64,000 bases of DNA, from positions 1 to 64,000 of the forward strand of contig JACKOM010000009.1 of the NCBI GenBank assembly GCA_024234265.1, in the 5' to 3' direction. The position numbers were made by a program, and so were the translations under genes. Below are positions 1-8,213 of the stretch, piece after piece (the first letter of the stretch is position 1; each line of letters opens with the position of its first letter). This stretch comes from Oceanospirillaceae bacterium. Lineage in GTDB: Bacteria > Pseudomonadota > Gammaproteobacteria > Pseudomonadales > Oceanobacteraceae. The notes beneath the pieces are model-generated. The model did no database searches, was not told the DNA's origin, and saw only the letters and a program-made list of their open reading frames with translations.

Positions 1-31
1 AGCCTCTAGCAGCTTCTAGCTTCCAGCTTCA
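1..31. repeat. 7-bp repeat array beside the slyD stop
   Basis: Degenerate heptamers of the form AGCTTCT / AGCTTCC with a clear 7-base period. The array lies directly downstream of the slyD stop codon (slyD reads leftward). It is one of six such places in the window; the others are near 1.6, 7.05, 20.7, 44.0 and 45.6 kb. The left edge is cut by the window, so the full length is unknown. Confidence 0.7.
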
Positions 32-35
32 CCTA

Positions 36-518
36 TTAGTGGTGATGGCCACCCACGCCGTGGGCATGGCCGTGGGCCACTTCTTCTTCGGTTGCGTCAC
101 GCACTGCGTCGATGATGATATCAAACACTAAGGTGCGGCCCGCTAAGGGGTGGTTGGTGTCTACGTCCACCATGAATTTACCCACTTTCACAATCATGAC
201 CTGGCGTGCGCCCTGTTCGGTTTGCACGTGGGCAACCATGCCAGCTTTCCATTTTTTGGCGCCTTGCAGGTGTTTAACCGGGATGCGTTGCAGGGCATCG
301 GCGCGGCGCTCGCCGTAGGCCTGGTCGGGGGTAACGGTGGCGCTGAATGTATCACCGGCGTTTTTGCCTTCCATCGCGGCTTCAAGGCCGGGGATGATGT
401 TGTTATGGCCATGCAGGTAAGCCATTGGGTCACGGCCGCTGGAGGTTTCGATCAGGGTGCCGTCTTCGTCTTTCAGGGTGTAGTGAAACTGAACAACGCT
501 GTTTGTCTTGATGGTCAT
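36..518 (-). CDS. slyD: FKBP-type peptidyl-prolyl isomerase, SlyD type
   Basis: Cytoplasmic prolyl isomerase and metallochaperone, 160 aa. The N-terminal FKBP half carries FHYTLKDEDGTLIETS, followed by the inserted chaperone (IF) domain and a return to the FKBP fold with HPLAGRTLVFDI. The last 11 residues are His-rich (GHAHGVGGHHH), the short nickel-binding tail of SlyD proteins, much shorter than in E. coli. The start at 518 was chosen over an upstream in-frame codon at 593 because FKBP similarity begins at MTIKTNSVV and a GGGCAGG ribosome site sits just before it. The gene is single, facing away from the next gene. Family assignment is secure; the metal role is inferred from the tail. Confidence 0.93.
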   Translation of the reverse strand: MTIKTNSVVQFHYTLKDEDGTLIETSSGRDPMAYLHGHNNIIPGLEAAMEGKNAGDTFSATVTPDQAYGERRADALQRIPVKHLQGAKKWKAGMVAHVQTEQGARQVMIVKVGKFMVDVDTNHPLAGRTLVFDIIIDAVRDATEEEVAHGHAHGVGGHHH

Positions 519-650
519 GCAATACCTGCCCTTCAGTAGGTCAAAAAAACGCGCCAAGTATCCAGAGGCAGCCCCCCTTTGGCAAGTTACCATTGATTAT
601 AAGGGCCTGTGCCCGCAGACTAGCGCGCTTTAAGCCGCCGTATTTGCATT

Positions 651-875
651 ATGTTTGAACAGCAGGATTTACTCGCCATCGCCCGCACCCCCATGCCCTA
701 CGGTAAATACCAGGGGCGTATGCTGATTGATATTCCCGAGGAGTATCTGTTGTGGATGGCTGACAAAGCCATGCCCGAAGGCCGCCTGGGTATGCTGCTG
801 GCCCTGTGTCTGGAAATTAAAATCAACGGGCTGGAATATTTAATCGAGCCATTAAAAACGGACGTGCGCCACTGA
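651..875 (+). CDS. DUF3820 family small protein
   Basis: 74-aa protein with the conserved core of DUF3820: MPYGKYQGRMLIDIPEEYLLW followed by a short helical tail. No enzyme motif is visible and the family has no settled function that I know of. Its TGA stop overlaps the ATG of the YgjP-like protease gene (TGATG at 873-877), so the two are very likely translationally coupled in a two-gene operon. Confidence 0.8.
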   Translation: MFEQQDLLAIARTPMPYGKYQGRMLIDIPEEYLLWMADKAMPEGRLGMLLALCLEIKINGLEYLIEPLKTDVRH

Positions 876-1570
876 TGCTGCTCGATCTGCCCTTCCCCCA
901 TAAGGTGGTGCCCAGCCACCGCAAAACCGTGGCGATTCATATCCGCGCGCGGGAGGTGGAGCTGCGTGTGCCCCACGGGGTGGATCGCCATTGGTTGCAG
1001 AATTTCGCTGCGGAAAAAACCCCCTGGGTATTACAAACCCTGCAAAAACAATTACACAGCGCGCGCCAGCAGCGCATTTTACGCAGCGGCCTGCAAATTG
1101 AGGTGCGTGGCACCCCCTATGAAATTGTGCTGAACCCTGCATCTAAAAATCAGGTGCTGGCGCTGGGCAACCAGCTGCATATTTTCAGCAAACAGGATGA
1201 AGGCGAAGCCTATTTAAAATTGCTGGATCAGTGGTTAAAAAAACAAGCAGCTTTATATATGCCGCAAAAAACCCTGGAATATATTGAGCGCCTGCAACCT
1301 AAGCGGGTGTTAAGTGAAATTCGCTACCGCAAAACCCGCAGCAAATGGGGGCACTGCGACAGCACTGGGGTTATTCAATACAACTGGTTAATTATGCTCG
1401 CGCCACCTGCGGTGATTGATTATTTAATTGCCCATGAGGTTTCCCACCTGGAGCATATGAATCATTCCGCTGCGTTTTGGAATTGTGTGGCCAGCCTGTG
1501 CCCGGATTACAGCCGCCAGCGCCAGTGGTTAAAACAAAATGGCTTGAGCCTGAGTTTGGTGGTCGATTAA
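875..1570 (+). CDS. YgjP-like zinc metallopeptidase (DUF45/M48 type)
   Basis: 231-aa cytoplasmic protein without signal peptide or membrane segment. It shows the YgjP/WLM family signature: RKTRSKWGHC, then YLIAHEVSHLEHMNHSAAFW, where HEVSH (about residues 187-191) is the HExxH zinc site and the later His is a probable third ligand. This is the usual length of the family, which belongs to the gluzincin-like peptidases; cellular substrates are unknown. The start overlaps the stop of the DUF3820 gene. A 7-bp repeat array follows immediately. Confidence 0.87.
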   Translation: MLLDLPFPHKVVPSHRKTVAIHIRAREVELRVPHGVDRHWLQNFAAEKTPWVLQTLQKQLHSARQQRILRSGLQIEVRGTPYEIVLNPASKNQVLALGNQLHIFSKQDEGEAYLKLLDQWLKKQAALYMPQKTLEYIERLQPKRVLSEIRYRKTRSKWGHCDSTGVIQYNWLIMLAPPAVIDYLIAHEVSHLEHMNHSAAFWNCVASLCPDYSRQRQWLKQNGLSLSLVVD

Positions 1571-1578
1571 GAGCGGCG

Positions 1579-1643
1579 AGCTTCCAGTTGCCAGCTTCTA
1601 GATTCGAATTTTGTTTCAAGCTTCCGGCTTCTAGCTTCCTGCG
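1579..1643. repeat. 7-bp repeat arrays overlapping a stop codon
   Basis: Two short runs (1579-1602 and 1618-1643) of AGCTTCC / AGCTTCT / GGCTTCT units with 7-base period, between the convergent YgjP-like and GIY-YIG genes. The TAG stop of the GIY-YIG gene (plus-strand CTA at 1631-1633) lies inside the second run. Confidence 0.7.
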
Positions 1644-1888
1644 TTTATTAATTGCAATTTTTTCTCGCGGGTTAATTTTTTAATCGCCGCTTCACGTTTT
1701 CCTGCCGCGCTGCGGTCACTGCAACTTTCCTGATACACCAATTGCACCGGGCGGCGCACTTTGGTGTAACGCGCGCCTTTTTTATCGTCGTGGTTGTGCT
1801 CATGTACGCGGCGAGTCACGTCTTTACAACTGCCGGTATACAGGCTGTTATCGGCACACTGCACTATGTATACAAACCACATATTCAC
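1631..1888 (-). CDS. GIY-YIG nuclease-domain protein, YhbQ type
   Basis: 85-aa protein made only of a GIY-YIG domain: WFVYIVQCADNSLYTGSCKD with the VYI...YTG variant of the namesake motif, then the Arg-containing helix (TRRVHEHN) and the late Glu region (GKREAAIKKLTREKK). Length and layout match the small stand-alone YhbQ/UPF0213 proteins, whose nuclease role is poorly defined. Start may be M1 or M3 (MNMWF). The stop codon falls inside a heptamer array. Confidence 0.88.
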   Translation of the reverse strand: MNMWFVYIVQCADNSLYTGSCKDVTRRVHEHNHDDKKGARYTKVRRPVQLVYQESCSDRSAAGKREAAIKKLTREKKLQLINAGS

Positions 1889-1969
1889 CTCTGTTGGCCG
1901 CCTTTAAAACGGCGCGGGTGGATATTAGGGCCTGTTAACACTAATTGAAACAGCCTGTTATCGGATAAA

Positions 1970-2682
1970 AATTCCTTAGGCAAGGCGGCGATTGATGGAA
2001 ATGATGGGGCCGATTCAAAATCGTCAACACAGCGATATCAACTGGCAACTTGCGCGCAGAGGGGCTTTGCGAAACAAAACCGTTCTGGTTGCCACTACTG
2101 TCCCACAGCTTGAAACCAAGAAACTCTGGATGATGATAAATTTCATTCAGGGCTTTTTGTTTGTGCCGATTTATCACGGCGTTAACTCAGAACACTTTAC
2201 AGCGAACTTGCTGCTCCGGTTTTTTAAAGCGCCATAGCCCGCAGTCAGCATGGATGCTGACAAAGCGCCGGCGAAGCTAGGCAGGATGCCGAATGGCGCG
2301 TGGGCGTAATGGCGCGCCTAAAAAATCGGAAATAAGCAGCAGTGTGAGCGAAGGAAGGGTCTGGGAAGTCCCTTCCCAGAAAAAGAAAAACCGGTTTAAT
2401 TGCCGACCACTGAATTACATAGGTTCTTTCTTGGGACCTTATACCCGTGCTGGGCACAGACCCCCGTAACCCCACATTGATACGCACCGGGCGTCTGGTT
2501 GTGCAAGCAAAGTGTTCACTCCCGCAAAAAACGCTCGCCCCCGCGCTATGGGGCAGCAGTGGCTCGGTGTTGCAGCCCTTTGACGTAACCCGTTATGCCT
2601 GCAAATCTGCGCCTTGATCTGATTTATTTCGCAAAGCCGACGCGGGCACTGAGTTATTCTGAGATTCCCTCGTCCCCTTGGC
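1970..2682. repeat. R2 element split by an R1 + R3 insertion
   Basis: A nested repeat mosaic in a gene-free interval. Bases 1970-2093 match the left two thirds of the full R2 copy at 18.1 kb, and 2562-2682 match its right part, including GAGTTATTCTGAGATTCCC, a degraded terminal repeat. Between them sit an R3 copy (about 2094-2165) and an R1 copy (about 2170-2556). The two R2 parts meet around a shared GTTGC, suggesting that the other repeats entered an R2 copy. The outer left end has lost the R2 terminal repeat. No convincing gene lies in 1889-2745. Confidence 0.7.
2170..2556 (-). repeat. R1 dispersed structured repeat, copy A
   Basis: Shares several blocks with the copies at 14.0 kb and 45.2 kb: the GCGAACTTGCTGC...CCGGTTTTTTAAAGCG end, the GCCGGCG/AGGCAGGATGCC blocks, AGCAGTGTGAGCGAAGGAAG, a palindrome at 2360-2380 (TCTGGGAAG-TCC-CTTCCCAGA) and the CGCCCCCGCGCTATGGGGCA block. 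Orientation is the same as the 45 kb copy and opposite to the 14 kb copy. No open frame is conserved among copies. Confidence 0.75.
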
Positions 2683-2745
2683 CTATAGTAAGTGGCAGGC
2701 TATATTGTGCACCTCGCTCGGAACTCCCCTATGCAACGGAATAAT

Positions 2746-4758
2746 ATGAAAAAAATCGGCATTGTCCTCGCGGTTGTCCTCGCCCTGTTTGCCCTGCTGC
2801 TGGTGGCTGTGCCGGCCCTCGGGGTTTTATATCTGCAACATCTTTATGCGCAGCAGGGGCCGGGTTATCGCCTGGATATTAACGATTGGCGCGCCAATCC
2901 CTTCAGTGGTGAATTTGGTTTATTTGGTGTGAATGCGGTGGGCGATCAGGAAACCAGCTGCGAGCGTATTTATATCAACCTGGATATGGGCCAGTTATTG
3001 GGCGGCCAGCTGGTGATTGAAGATGCCACCCTGCAGGGTGCAAAACTGGAAATTGAACAAACCGAAGATGCCCTGCACATTGCCGGCCTGCGTTTTAACC
3101 AGCAACAGCAGGATGATCTGCACGCACAAAGCAACAGCGGCCATTATGCCGGCCTGCAGGCCTATAACCTCACAATGGAAAACGTGCACCTGCAAATTGA
3201 TACCCCCACCTGGCGCAGCGCCCTGCAGGTTAACAACCTGTTGGTGCCGGAATTTAACCGCAGCACACCACGGGTATTTAATGTCAGCGGCAAAACCGAT
3301 GTGGAATATCTGTTATACGAAGCCGACGGCCACCGCTTTGGTTTTAATCAGCCGTGGCAAACGGAATTTAATCTGGCGCTTAACGGCAAAAACCTGCGTG
3401 GTGATTTAAGCGTGAATCAGGTGCAGTTTCTGCTCGACCAATTACCCAGCGTGAATATGGATCAGCTGGTGATTAAAAATATGCAGCTCAGTGAAAACCG
3501 CCAGGCCGCCGGCCTGATTGGTATTTCCGGCCTGCTGATTGCCGATGAGTACGATGAATTATTACAGATAGCCGAATACAGCCTGCTCAATGCCAGCCAC
3601 GAGGGCAACAGCCTGCAACTCGGCCAGCAGGATATGCGCGATTTTGCTTTAACTGTGCACCGCAATGAAAATGGCCAAATTAACGGCCTGCACCAGCTGA
3701 TAAATAGTTACCACATGCTGCGCCAGCGCAGTGCTTTGCAAAATCTGAATAACAATGGCGCAGAACCCACAGCGCCCAGCGAAGGTTTGGCGGTGCAAAC
3801 CGCCGCGCTGAATATCACCGGCCAATCCCATATCCGCCTGATCGACGATAAACTCAACAGCCGTTTCAGCCGTGAATTTCAGCTGCAAAACCTGCATATC
3901 GGCCCTTACCAGCTCAACAACCCCGACAGCCTTGCGGAAATTAACCTGGTGGGCGGTTTTGATAATAACCAGCAGCTTAACTTCACTGCCGCCCTCGGCT
4001 GGCACAACCATGGCCTGCAGGGGCGTTACCAGCTTGGGGTGAATAATCTTGAGCTGAGCGATTTCAGCCCCTACCTGGAAACCTATCTTAACCACGGCAT
4101 TGCCCGTGGTGAAAGCAGCCTGCAAAGCAGCGGCACTATTAATAACAGCGTGTTAAGTGCGAGTTTAAATGCCCACGCACCGCGCATACTGGTGCGCAAA
4201 ACCGAAGACAGCCCGCAACGCATTAACCTGCGCCTGTCACGCGCACTGGATAACGTATTAAGCCGCGCCGACAATCAGGAGCAAAATATCAAAGCCTACC
4301 TGAGCTTAAACGGCCCTATGACCGACCCAGACTTAGCCCTGCTGGATATCGCCAAACGCCTGTTACGCCCGGCAATTAAAGGCGCAGTGATTATTCACAA
4401 CCCCACCAGTAACCCCGCCAATATGGTAGTGACTACCCTGGCCGGCAGCGATGTGCAGCAATTACCGCTGCGTGCCGTGGAGTTCCGTAAAGGGGATATG
4501 GCCGTGGGTAAAAGCGAGCTACCTTACCTTAAACAAGTTGCGCGCCTAATGCAGGATAAACCCGCCCTGCAACTGCGCCTGTGTGGCAGCGCCGCGCGGG
4601 ACGAAGCGAAAAAAAGCCCCTGGCAATACCTGGCCGATACCCGCGCCGAAAATGTGCGCAGTTATCTGCAAAAAACCTATCAGCTTGATGTGAGCCGCAT
4701 GGAAATTTGCCCCGCCAGCGAAAGCAAACAAACCGGCAAGGTGGAGCTGAGTTTCTAA
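2746..4758 (+). CDS. DUF748 envelope protein with OmpA-like C-terminus
   Basis: About 670 aa. An N-terminal membrane helix (MKKIGIVLAVVLALFALLLV) is followed by a long beta-rich periplasmic region (WRANPFSGEFGLFG, repeated NGKNLRGDLSV-type strands) typical of DUF748, an AsmA-like family of the inner-membrane/periplasm. The last ~95 residues (VEFRKGDMAVGKSELPYLKQ ... DTRAENVRSYLQ) resemble an OmpA-type peptidoglycan-binding fold. Start taken at the Met before KKIGIV; an upstream in-frame start at 2692 would add residues with no family likeness. Function is not established; AsmA-like proteins are linked to lipid transport, so that is a reasonable inference. Confidence 0.8.
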   Translation: MKKIGIVLAVVLALFALLLVAVPALGVLYLQHLYAQQGPGYRLDINDWRANPFSGEFGLFGVNAVGDQETSCERIYINLDMGQLLGGQLVIEDATLQGAKLEIEQTEDALHIAGLRFNQQQQDDLHAQSNSGHYAGLQAYNLTMENVHLQIDTPTWRSALQVNNLLVPEFNRSTPRVFNVSGKTDVEYLLYEADGHRFGFNQPWQTEFNLALNGKNLRGDLSVNQVQFLLDQLPSVNMDQLVIKNMQLSENRQAAGLIGISGLLIADEYDELLQIAEYSLLNASHEGNSLQLGQQDMRDFALTVHRNENGQINGLHQLINSYHMLRQRSALQNLNNNGAEPTAPSEGLAVQTAALNITGQSHIRLIDDKLNSRFSREFQLQNLHIGPYQLNNPDSLAEINLVGGFDNNQQLNFTAALGWHNHGLQGRYQLGVNNLELSDFSPYLETYLNHGIARGESSLQSSGTINNSVLSASLNAHAPRILVRKTEDSPQRINLRLSRALDNVLSRADNQEQNIKAYLSLNGPMTDPDLALLDIAKRLLRPAIKGAVIIHNPTSNPANMVVTTLAGSDVQQLPLRAVEFRKGDMAVGKSELPYLKQVARLMQDKPALQLRLCGSAARDEAKKSPWQYLADTRAENVRSYLQKTYQLDVSRMEICPASESKQTGKVELSF

Positions 4759-4777
4759 GAGAAGGGAATAGTTTGGT

Positions 4778-4797
4778 TGGGGCGGGTTAAACCGCCC
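4778..4797 (+). terminator. GC-rich hairpin after the DUF748 gene
   Basis: GGGGCGG-gttaaa-CCGCCCC follows the stop by about 20 bases. The stem is strong but there is no T-run, so it may be a transcript-end stabiliser and not an intrinsic terminator. A run of ten G residues follows at 4813-4822. Confidence 0.45.
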
Positions 4798-4902
4798 CGT
4801 CCACCAAGCCCCGGGGGGGGGGCCTGCTAGCAAGGCGGTAAGGCCCGCGTGTTTTGACTTGTTGCCTAACCCAACGCATACTGTACCAATATGTAATACA
4901 CG

Positions 4903-5142
4903 GTGACCGATATGCCCCGCAATACCAGCGTAACCCTTGGCAGCCACTTCGAAACCTTTATCAATCAGCAAGTCACTGAAGGACGCTACGGTAGCGCCAG
5001 TGAAGTGGTGCGTGCTGGCTTGCGGCTCCTCGAAGAACATGAAGCCCGCGTACAACAACTGCGCGCAGCTTTAAAAGAAGGCGAAGAAAGTGGGTTTGTT
5101 GAATACAGCCTGCAGGAATTTATGACAAGCCTGGATAAATAA
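4903..5142 (+). CDS. parD: ParD/CopG-type antitoxin
   Basis: 79-aa protein with the ParD ribbon-helix-helix N-terminus (MPRNTSVTLGSHFETFINQQ, then ASEVVRAGLRLLEEHE) and an acidic C-terminal tail (EEHEARVQQLRAALKEGEE) that would clamp the toxin. It begins at GTG 4903, or at the ATG at 4912 that starts the motif proper. Three bases separate its stop from the toxin start. Type II antitoxins of this family repress their own operon by binding operator DNA just upstream; the AT-rich stretch at 4882-4902 is the natural place, but I could not define an operator by eye. Confidence 0.9.
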   Translation: MTDMPRNTSVTLGSHFETFINQQVTEGRYGSASEVVRAGLRLLEEHEARVQQLRAALKEGEESGFVEYSLQEFMTSLDK

Positions 5143-5145
5143 CAG

Positions 5146-5448
5146 GTGAAAAAATTCAGAATTTCTAAGGCTGCCGATGCCGACTTGCGCAACATTGCCC
5201 TATACACCCAGCAACACTGGGGCAATAAACAGCGCGACGCATACATTAAAGAAATATTCAGTGCATTTTCGCAACTTGCCAAAACACCCAGAATCGCAGT
5301 GCAGATAGATGCTATCCGCGATGGTTACAGAAAATTCCCACAGGGCAGCCATGTGATCTTTTTCCGCATAAATGCAACCGACGACATTGAAATCATACGT
5401 GTATTACATAAACGTATGGATGTGGACAGCGATTTAAATTTCTCTTAA
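5146..5448 (+). CDS. parE: ParE/RelE-superfamily toxin
   Basis: 100-aa protein with the ParE layout: FRISKAADADLRNIALYTQQ, AYIKEIFSAFSQLAKTP, then the C-terminal beta strands with HVIFFRINATDDIEIIRVLH. ParE toxins poison DNA gyrase; the family is recognised by sequence, the target here is inferred. Starts with GTG 5146, three bases after the antitoxin stop (AACAGGTG). Full length for the family, so both members of the pair look intact. Confidence 0.9.
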   Translation: MKKFRISKAADADLRNIALYTQQHWGNKQRDAYIKEIFSAFSQLAKTPRIAVQIDAIRDGYRKFPQGSHVIFFRINATDDIEIIRVLHKRMDVDSDLNFS

Positions 5449-5635
5449 TTAAGAAACCTCTGATAAATCGGAAGCTTATTAGCTCTTCACTAATGCCCCA
5501 CAATTTATTTCAAACAAAACAGAGCTTCTTTTAGGTACGTCAATTCACACTCAAACAGCACACCCTGCGCAACCCACGCCATCGCCCGCGCTCTGTGGTA
5601 AACTGGCCGCCCTTTGCATGAATCCTGGAATACCC

Positions 5636-7006
5636 GTGAGCCAATCCTTCCGTCAGCTGCCCCTAAACGAAGCCCTGCTGCAGAACCTCGACAGCCTCGA
5701 ATACCACAGCATGACCCCTGTGCAGGCCGCAGCCCTGCCGGATGTATTGGCCGGGCACGATATTATCGCCAAGGCGAAAACCGGCTCGGGCAAAACCGTA
5801 GCCTTTGCTTTGGGTTTGTTGCAGCCCCTGAATGTGCGTTATTTCAGCCCCCAGGCCCTGGTGCTGTGCCCCACCCGCGAGCTGGCCGATCAGGTGGCCA
5901 AAGAAATCCGCACCCTGGCGCGCACTATGCCCAACGTAAAAGTGCTGACCCTGTGTGGTGGCCAGCCCTTAGGCCCGCAGTTAGGCTCACTCGAACACGG
6001 TGCCCATATTGTGGTGGGCACACCGGGGCGCATCGAAGATTTATTAGAACGGGGCAAGCTGGATATCAGTAAAATCCGCACCCTGGTACTGGATGAAGCC
6101 GACCGTATGCTGGAAATGGGTTTCCGCGACAGCCTGGATAATATCCTTGCCCATACTCCTCCAAAACGTCAGACCCTGTTGTTCTCTGCGACTTATCCGG
6201 AAAACGTGAAGGCCCTCAGCGCCCAATTCCAGCGCGAGCCAAAAAGCATCACGGTGGAAAGCAGCCACAGCCAGAGCAGCATTGAGCAAATTTATTATCA
6301 GGTGGAAAAAGAGCAGCGCCTTGAGGCCCTGCTGGCGGTGTTAAGCCAGCAGCAGGCGGAATCCTGTGTGATTTTCTGCGCCACCCGTCAGGACTGTAAC
6401 GAAGTGGCCGATGCCCTCGCAGACGCGGGCCACAGCGTAAAAGCCCTGCACGGTGAAATGGAACAAAAAGAGCGTGATCAGGTGCTGGTAACCTTTGCCA
6501 ACCGCAGTTGCCGTATTTTGGTGGCCACCGATGTGGCCGCCCGTGGTCTGGACATTAAAGAACTGGCCCTGGTGATTAACTACCACCTCGCCCGCGACCC
6601 GGAAGTGCACGTGCACCGCATTGGCCGCACCGGGCGCTCCGGCCACCAGGGCATTGCCATCAGCCTGTTCACCGCCCGCGAGCAATACAAACTCGACGCC
6701 ATTACTGACTACACAGGGCAAACACCCCTGGTGGAAGATTTACCCGGCCACAGCGGTGAAGAGCCAGAACCCGCCCCCATGGTGACCCTGCAATTTGACG
6801 GCGGCAAAAAACAGAAATTACGCCCCGGCGATATTTTGGGCGCCCTGACCGGCGATGCGGCCATCCCCGGTGAAGCCATCGGCAAAATTAACGTATTTGA
6901 TTTTTGTGCCTACGTGGCGATTGAACGCAGTTATGTGCGCAATGCACAAAGCCGCATCAGCCAGTGCAAAATTAAGGGCAAGAGCTTTCGGGTGCGTAAG
7001 GTTTAA
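5636..7006 (+). CDS. dbpA: ATP-dependent RNA helicase DbpA
   Basis: DEAD-box helicase of 456 aa acting on 23S rRNA during 50S assembly. Visible motifs: Q motif MTPVQAAALP, Walker A AKTGSGKT, PTRELA, GG, TPGR, DEAD in LVLDEADRMLEMGF, SAT in LLFSATYPENV, and the second RecA domain with VATDVAARGLDI and HRIGRTGR. The C-terminal ~75 residues (KQKLRPGDILGAL ... IGKINVFD ... YVAIERS) form the DbpA-specific RNA-binding domain for hairpin 92. I prefer GTG 5636, which has CTGGA six bases upstream and gives the same N-terminal length as E. coli DbpA; an ATG at 5618 is the alternative. Unlinked on either side; a convergent ppiC follows. Confidence 0.94.
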   Translation: MSQSFRQLPLNEALLQNLDSLEYHSMTPVQAAALPDVLAGHDIIAKAKTGSGKTVAFALGLLQPLNVRYFSPQALVLCPTRELADQVAKEIRTLARTMPNVKVLTLCGGQPLGPQLGSLEHGAHIVVGTPGRIEDLLERGKLDISKIRTLVLDEADRMLEMGFRDSLDNILAHTPPKRQTLLFSATYPENVKALSAQFQREPKSITVESSHSQSSIEQIYYQVEKEQRLEALLAVLSQQQAESCVIFCATRQDCNEVADALADAGHSVKALHGEMEQKERDQVLVTFANRSCRILVATDVAARGLDIKELALVINYHLARDPEVHVHRIGRTGRSGHQGIAISLFTAREQYKLDAITDYTGQTPLVEDLPGHSGEEPEPAPMVTLQFDGGKKQKLRPGDILGALTGDAAIPGEAIGKINVFDFCAYVAIERSYVRNAQSRISQCKIKGKSFRVRKV

Positions 7007-7026
7007 TGGTTAAAGCCTGAAGCCGC

Positions 7027-7147
7027 GTCGGGCGTCGGGCGTCGGGCGTCGGCAGAATTTTGCTTCAGGCTTCAGGCTTCAGGCTTCAGGCTTCTGTCTA
7101 CAAGCTTTTTGCCCCAGTCTCCAGACACCCGGCACCCAGCACCCGGC
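7027..7147. repeat. Three different 7-bp repeat arrays between dbpA and ppiC
   Basis: In one convergent intergenic gap: GTCGGGC x3 plus a partial unit (7027-7053), CTTCAGG x4 plus a variant (7063-7097), and ACCCGGC-ACCCAGC-ACCCGGC (7127-7147). All have a strict 7-base period but unrelated unit sequences. Read from the ppiC side (minus strand) the CTTCAGG units become CCTGAAG and give TGA in all three frames. Confidence 0.85.
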
Positions 7148-7150
7148 CTG

Positions 7151-7432
7151 TTAATTATTGCGATAAATCGTCTCAATCAGGTGATACCCAAACTGGGTTT
7201 TCACCGGGCCGTGCACGGTTAATACCGGTAATTTAAACACCACATCATCAAAGGCTTTAACCATATCGCCTTTTTTAAACTCGCCTAAATCACCGCCGCG
7301 TTTACCCGAGGGGCATTTAGAAAACATCTTGGCGAGTTTGCCAAAATCATTGCCCTTGGCGAGCAGGCCTTTGATTTTTTCCGCTTCTTCGCGGGTTTTT
7401 ACCAGAATATGGCGGGCGCATGCGGTTGGCAT
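7151..7432 (-). CDS. ppiC: Parvulin-type peptidyl-prolyl isomerase
   Basis: 93-aa single-domain parvulin, cytoplasmic (no signal peptide). Recognisable blocks: CARHILVKTREEAEKI at the start, FGKLAKMFSKCPSGKRGGDLG in the middle and VKTQFGYHLIETIYRNN at the end, matching E. coli PpiC in length. The start at 7432 is fixed by CAGGAG eight bases upstream; longer in-frame starts have no family support. Divergent from yaeQ with about 110 bp between the starts. Confidence 0.93.
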   Translation of the reverse strand: MPTACARHILVKTREEAEKIKGLLAKGNDFGKLAKMFSKCPSGKRGGDLGEFKKGDMVKAFDDVVFKLPVLTVHGPVKTQFGYHLIETIYRNN

Positions 7433-7540
7433 AACAAACTCCTGTGTAACAATGCCGGCAGTATACCAAAACCCCCGCCGCAACGCTGCCCGCAGGGCGG
7501 CGGCGCTGGTATACTGCGGCAAATTTTTGCGGTATCTGCC

Positions 7541-8089
7541 ATGGCTCTTAAAGCAACCATCTTCAAATGCGATTTAAATGTGAGTGATTTAAACCGTCAC
7601 CACTACGCCCAATATCCCCTCACCCTAGCGCGCCATCCCTCGGAAACCGATGAGCGTATGATGCTGCGCATTGTGGCTTTTGCCCTGTTTGCCGATGAGC
7701 AACTGGCCTTTACCAAGGGTTTATCCGCCCAGGATGAGCCCGATCTGTGGTTAAAAAATTACGCCGGTGAAACCGAATTATGGTTAGAGCTGGGCACCCC
7801 CGATGAAAAACGCATCCGCCAGGCGTGCAGCAAAGCCAAACAGGTGGTGATTTTAGGTTACGGCGGGCGCACCGTGGATATCTGGTGGCAAGCCATGGAA
7901 AAACAGGTGCAGCGTTTTGAACATTTGCAGGTGCTGAATATCGATGCCACGCAAAGTAAAAACCTCGCTGCCCTGGCGGAAAAATCCATGGATATTCAAA
8001 TCACCATTCAGGATGAGCAGGTATTTATCAGCGCCGGCGCGGAAAATATCAGCCTGGATATCCAGCGTTTGTACGGCAGCGCTTTTTAA
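7541..8089 (+). CDS. yaeQ: YaeQ family protein
   Basis: 182 aa, the usual YaeQ length. Conserved segments: MALKATIFKCDLNVSDLNRH, LARHPSETDERMMLRI, LWLELGTPDEKRIRQACSKA and the C-terminal IQDEQVFIS. YaeQ has a PD-(D/E)XK-like fold; no catalytic activity is established. The start was placed at MALKATIF where similarity begins. The gene is alone on its strand here, about 120 bp before the DUF2167 gene. Confidence 0.93.
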   Translation: MALKATIFKCDLNVSDLNRHHYAQYPLTLARHPSETDERMMLRIVAFALFADEQLAFTKGLSAQDEPDLWLKNYAGETELWLELGTPDEKRIRQACSKAKQVVILGYGGRTVDIWWQAMEKQVQRFEHLQVLNIDATQSKNLAALAEKSMDIQITIQDEQVFISAGAENISLDIQRLYGSAF

Positions 8090-8213
8090 CAGCGCATATT
8101 TTTGTGCGCTTACCGGCAAAAATACCGGCAAGCAGCACAAAAAACTTTGCTGTCTGCCAGCTATCGCTTAGCATCCTGCTCCCTTTTAATAATCGATACA
8201 TGGATTTTGTAAA

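Noticed and set aside
5452..5475. R2 terminal repeat remnant after parE (AACCTCTGATAAATC)
   Set aside because: Similarity covers only the first part of the terminal repeat and nothing of the interior follows.
7027..7147. CRISPR-like array
   Set aside because: Units are 7 bases in direct tandem with no spacers, and no cas genes are present.
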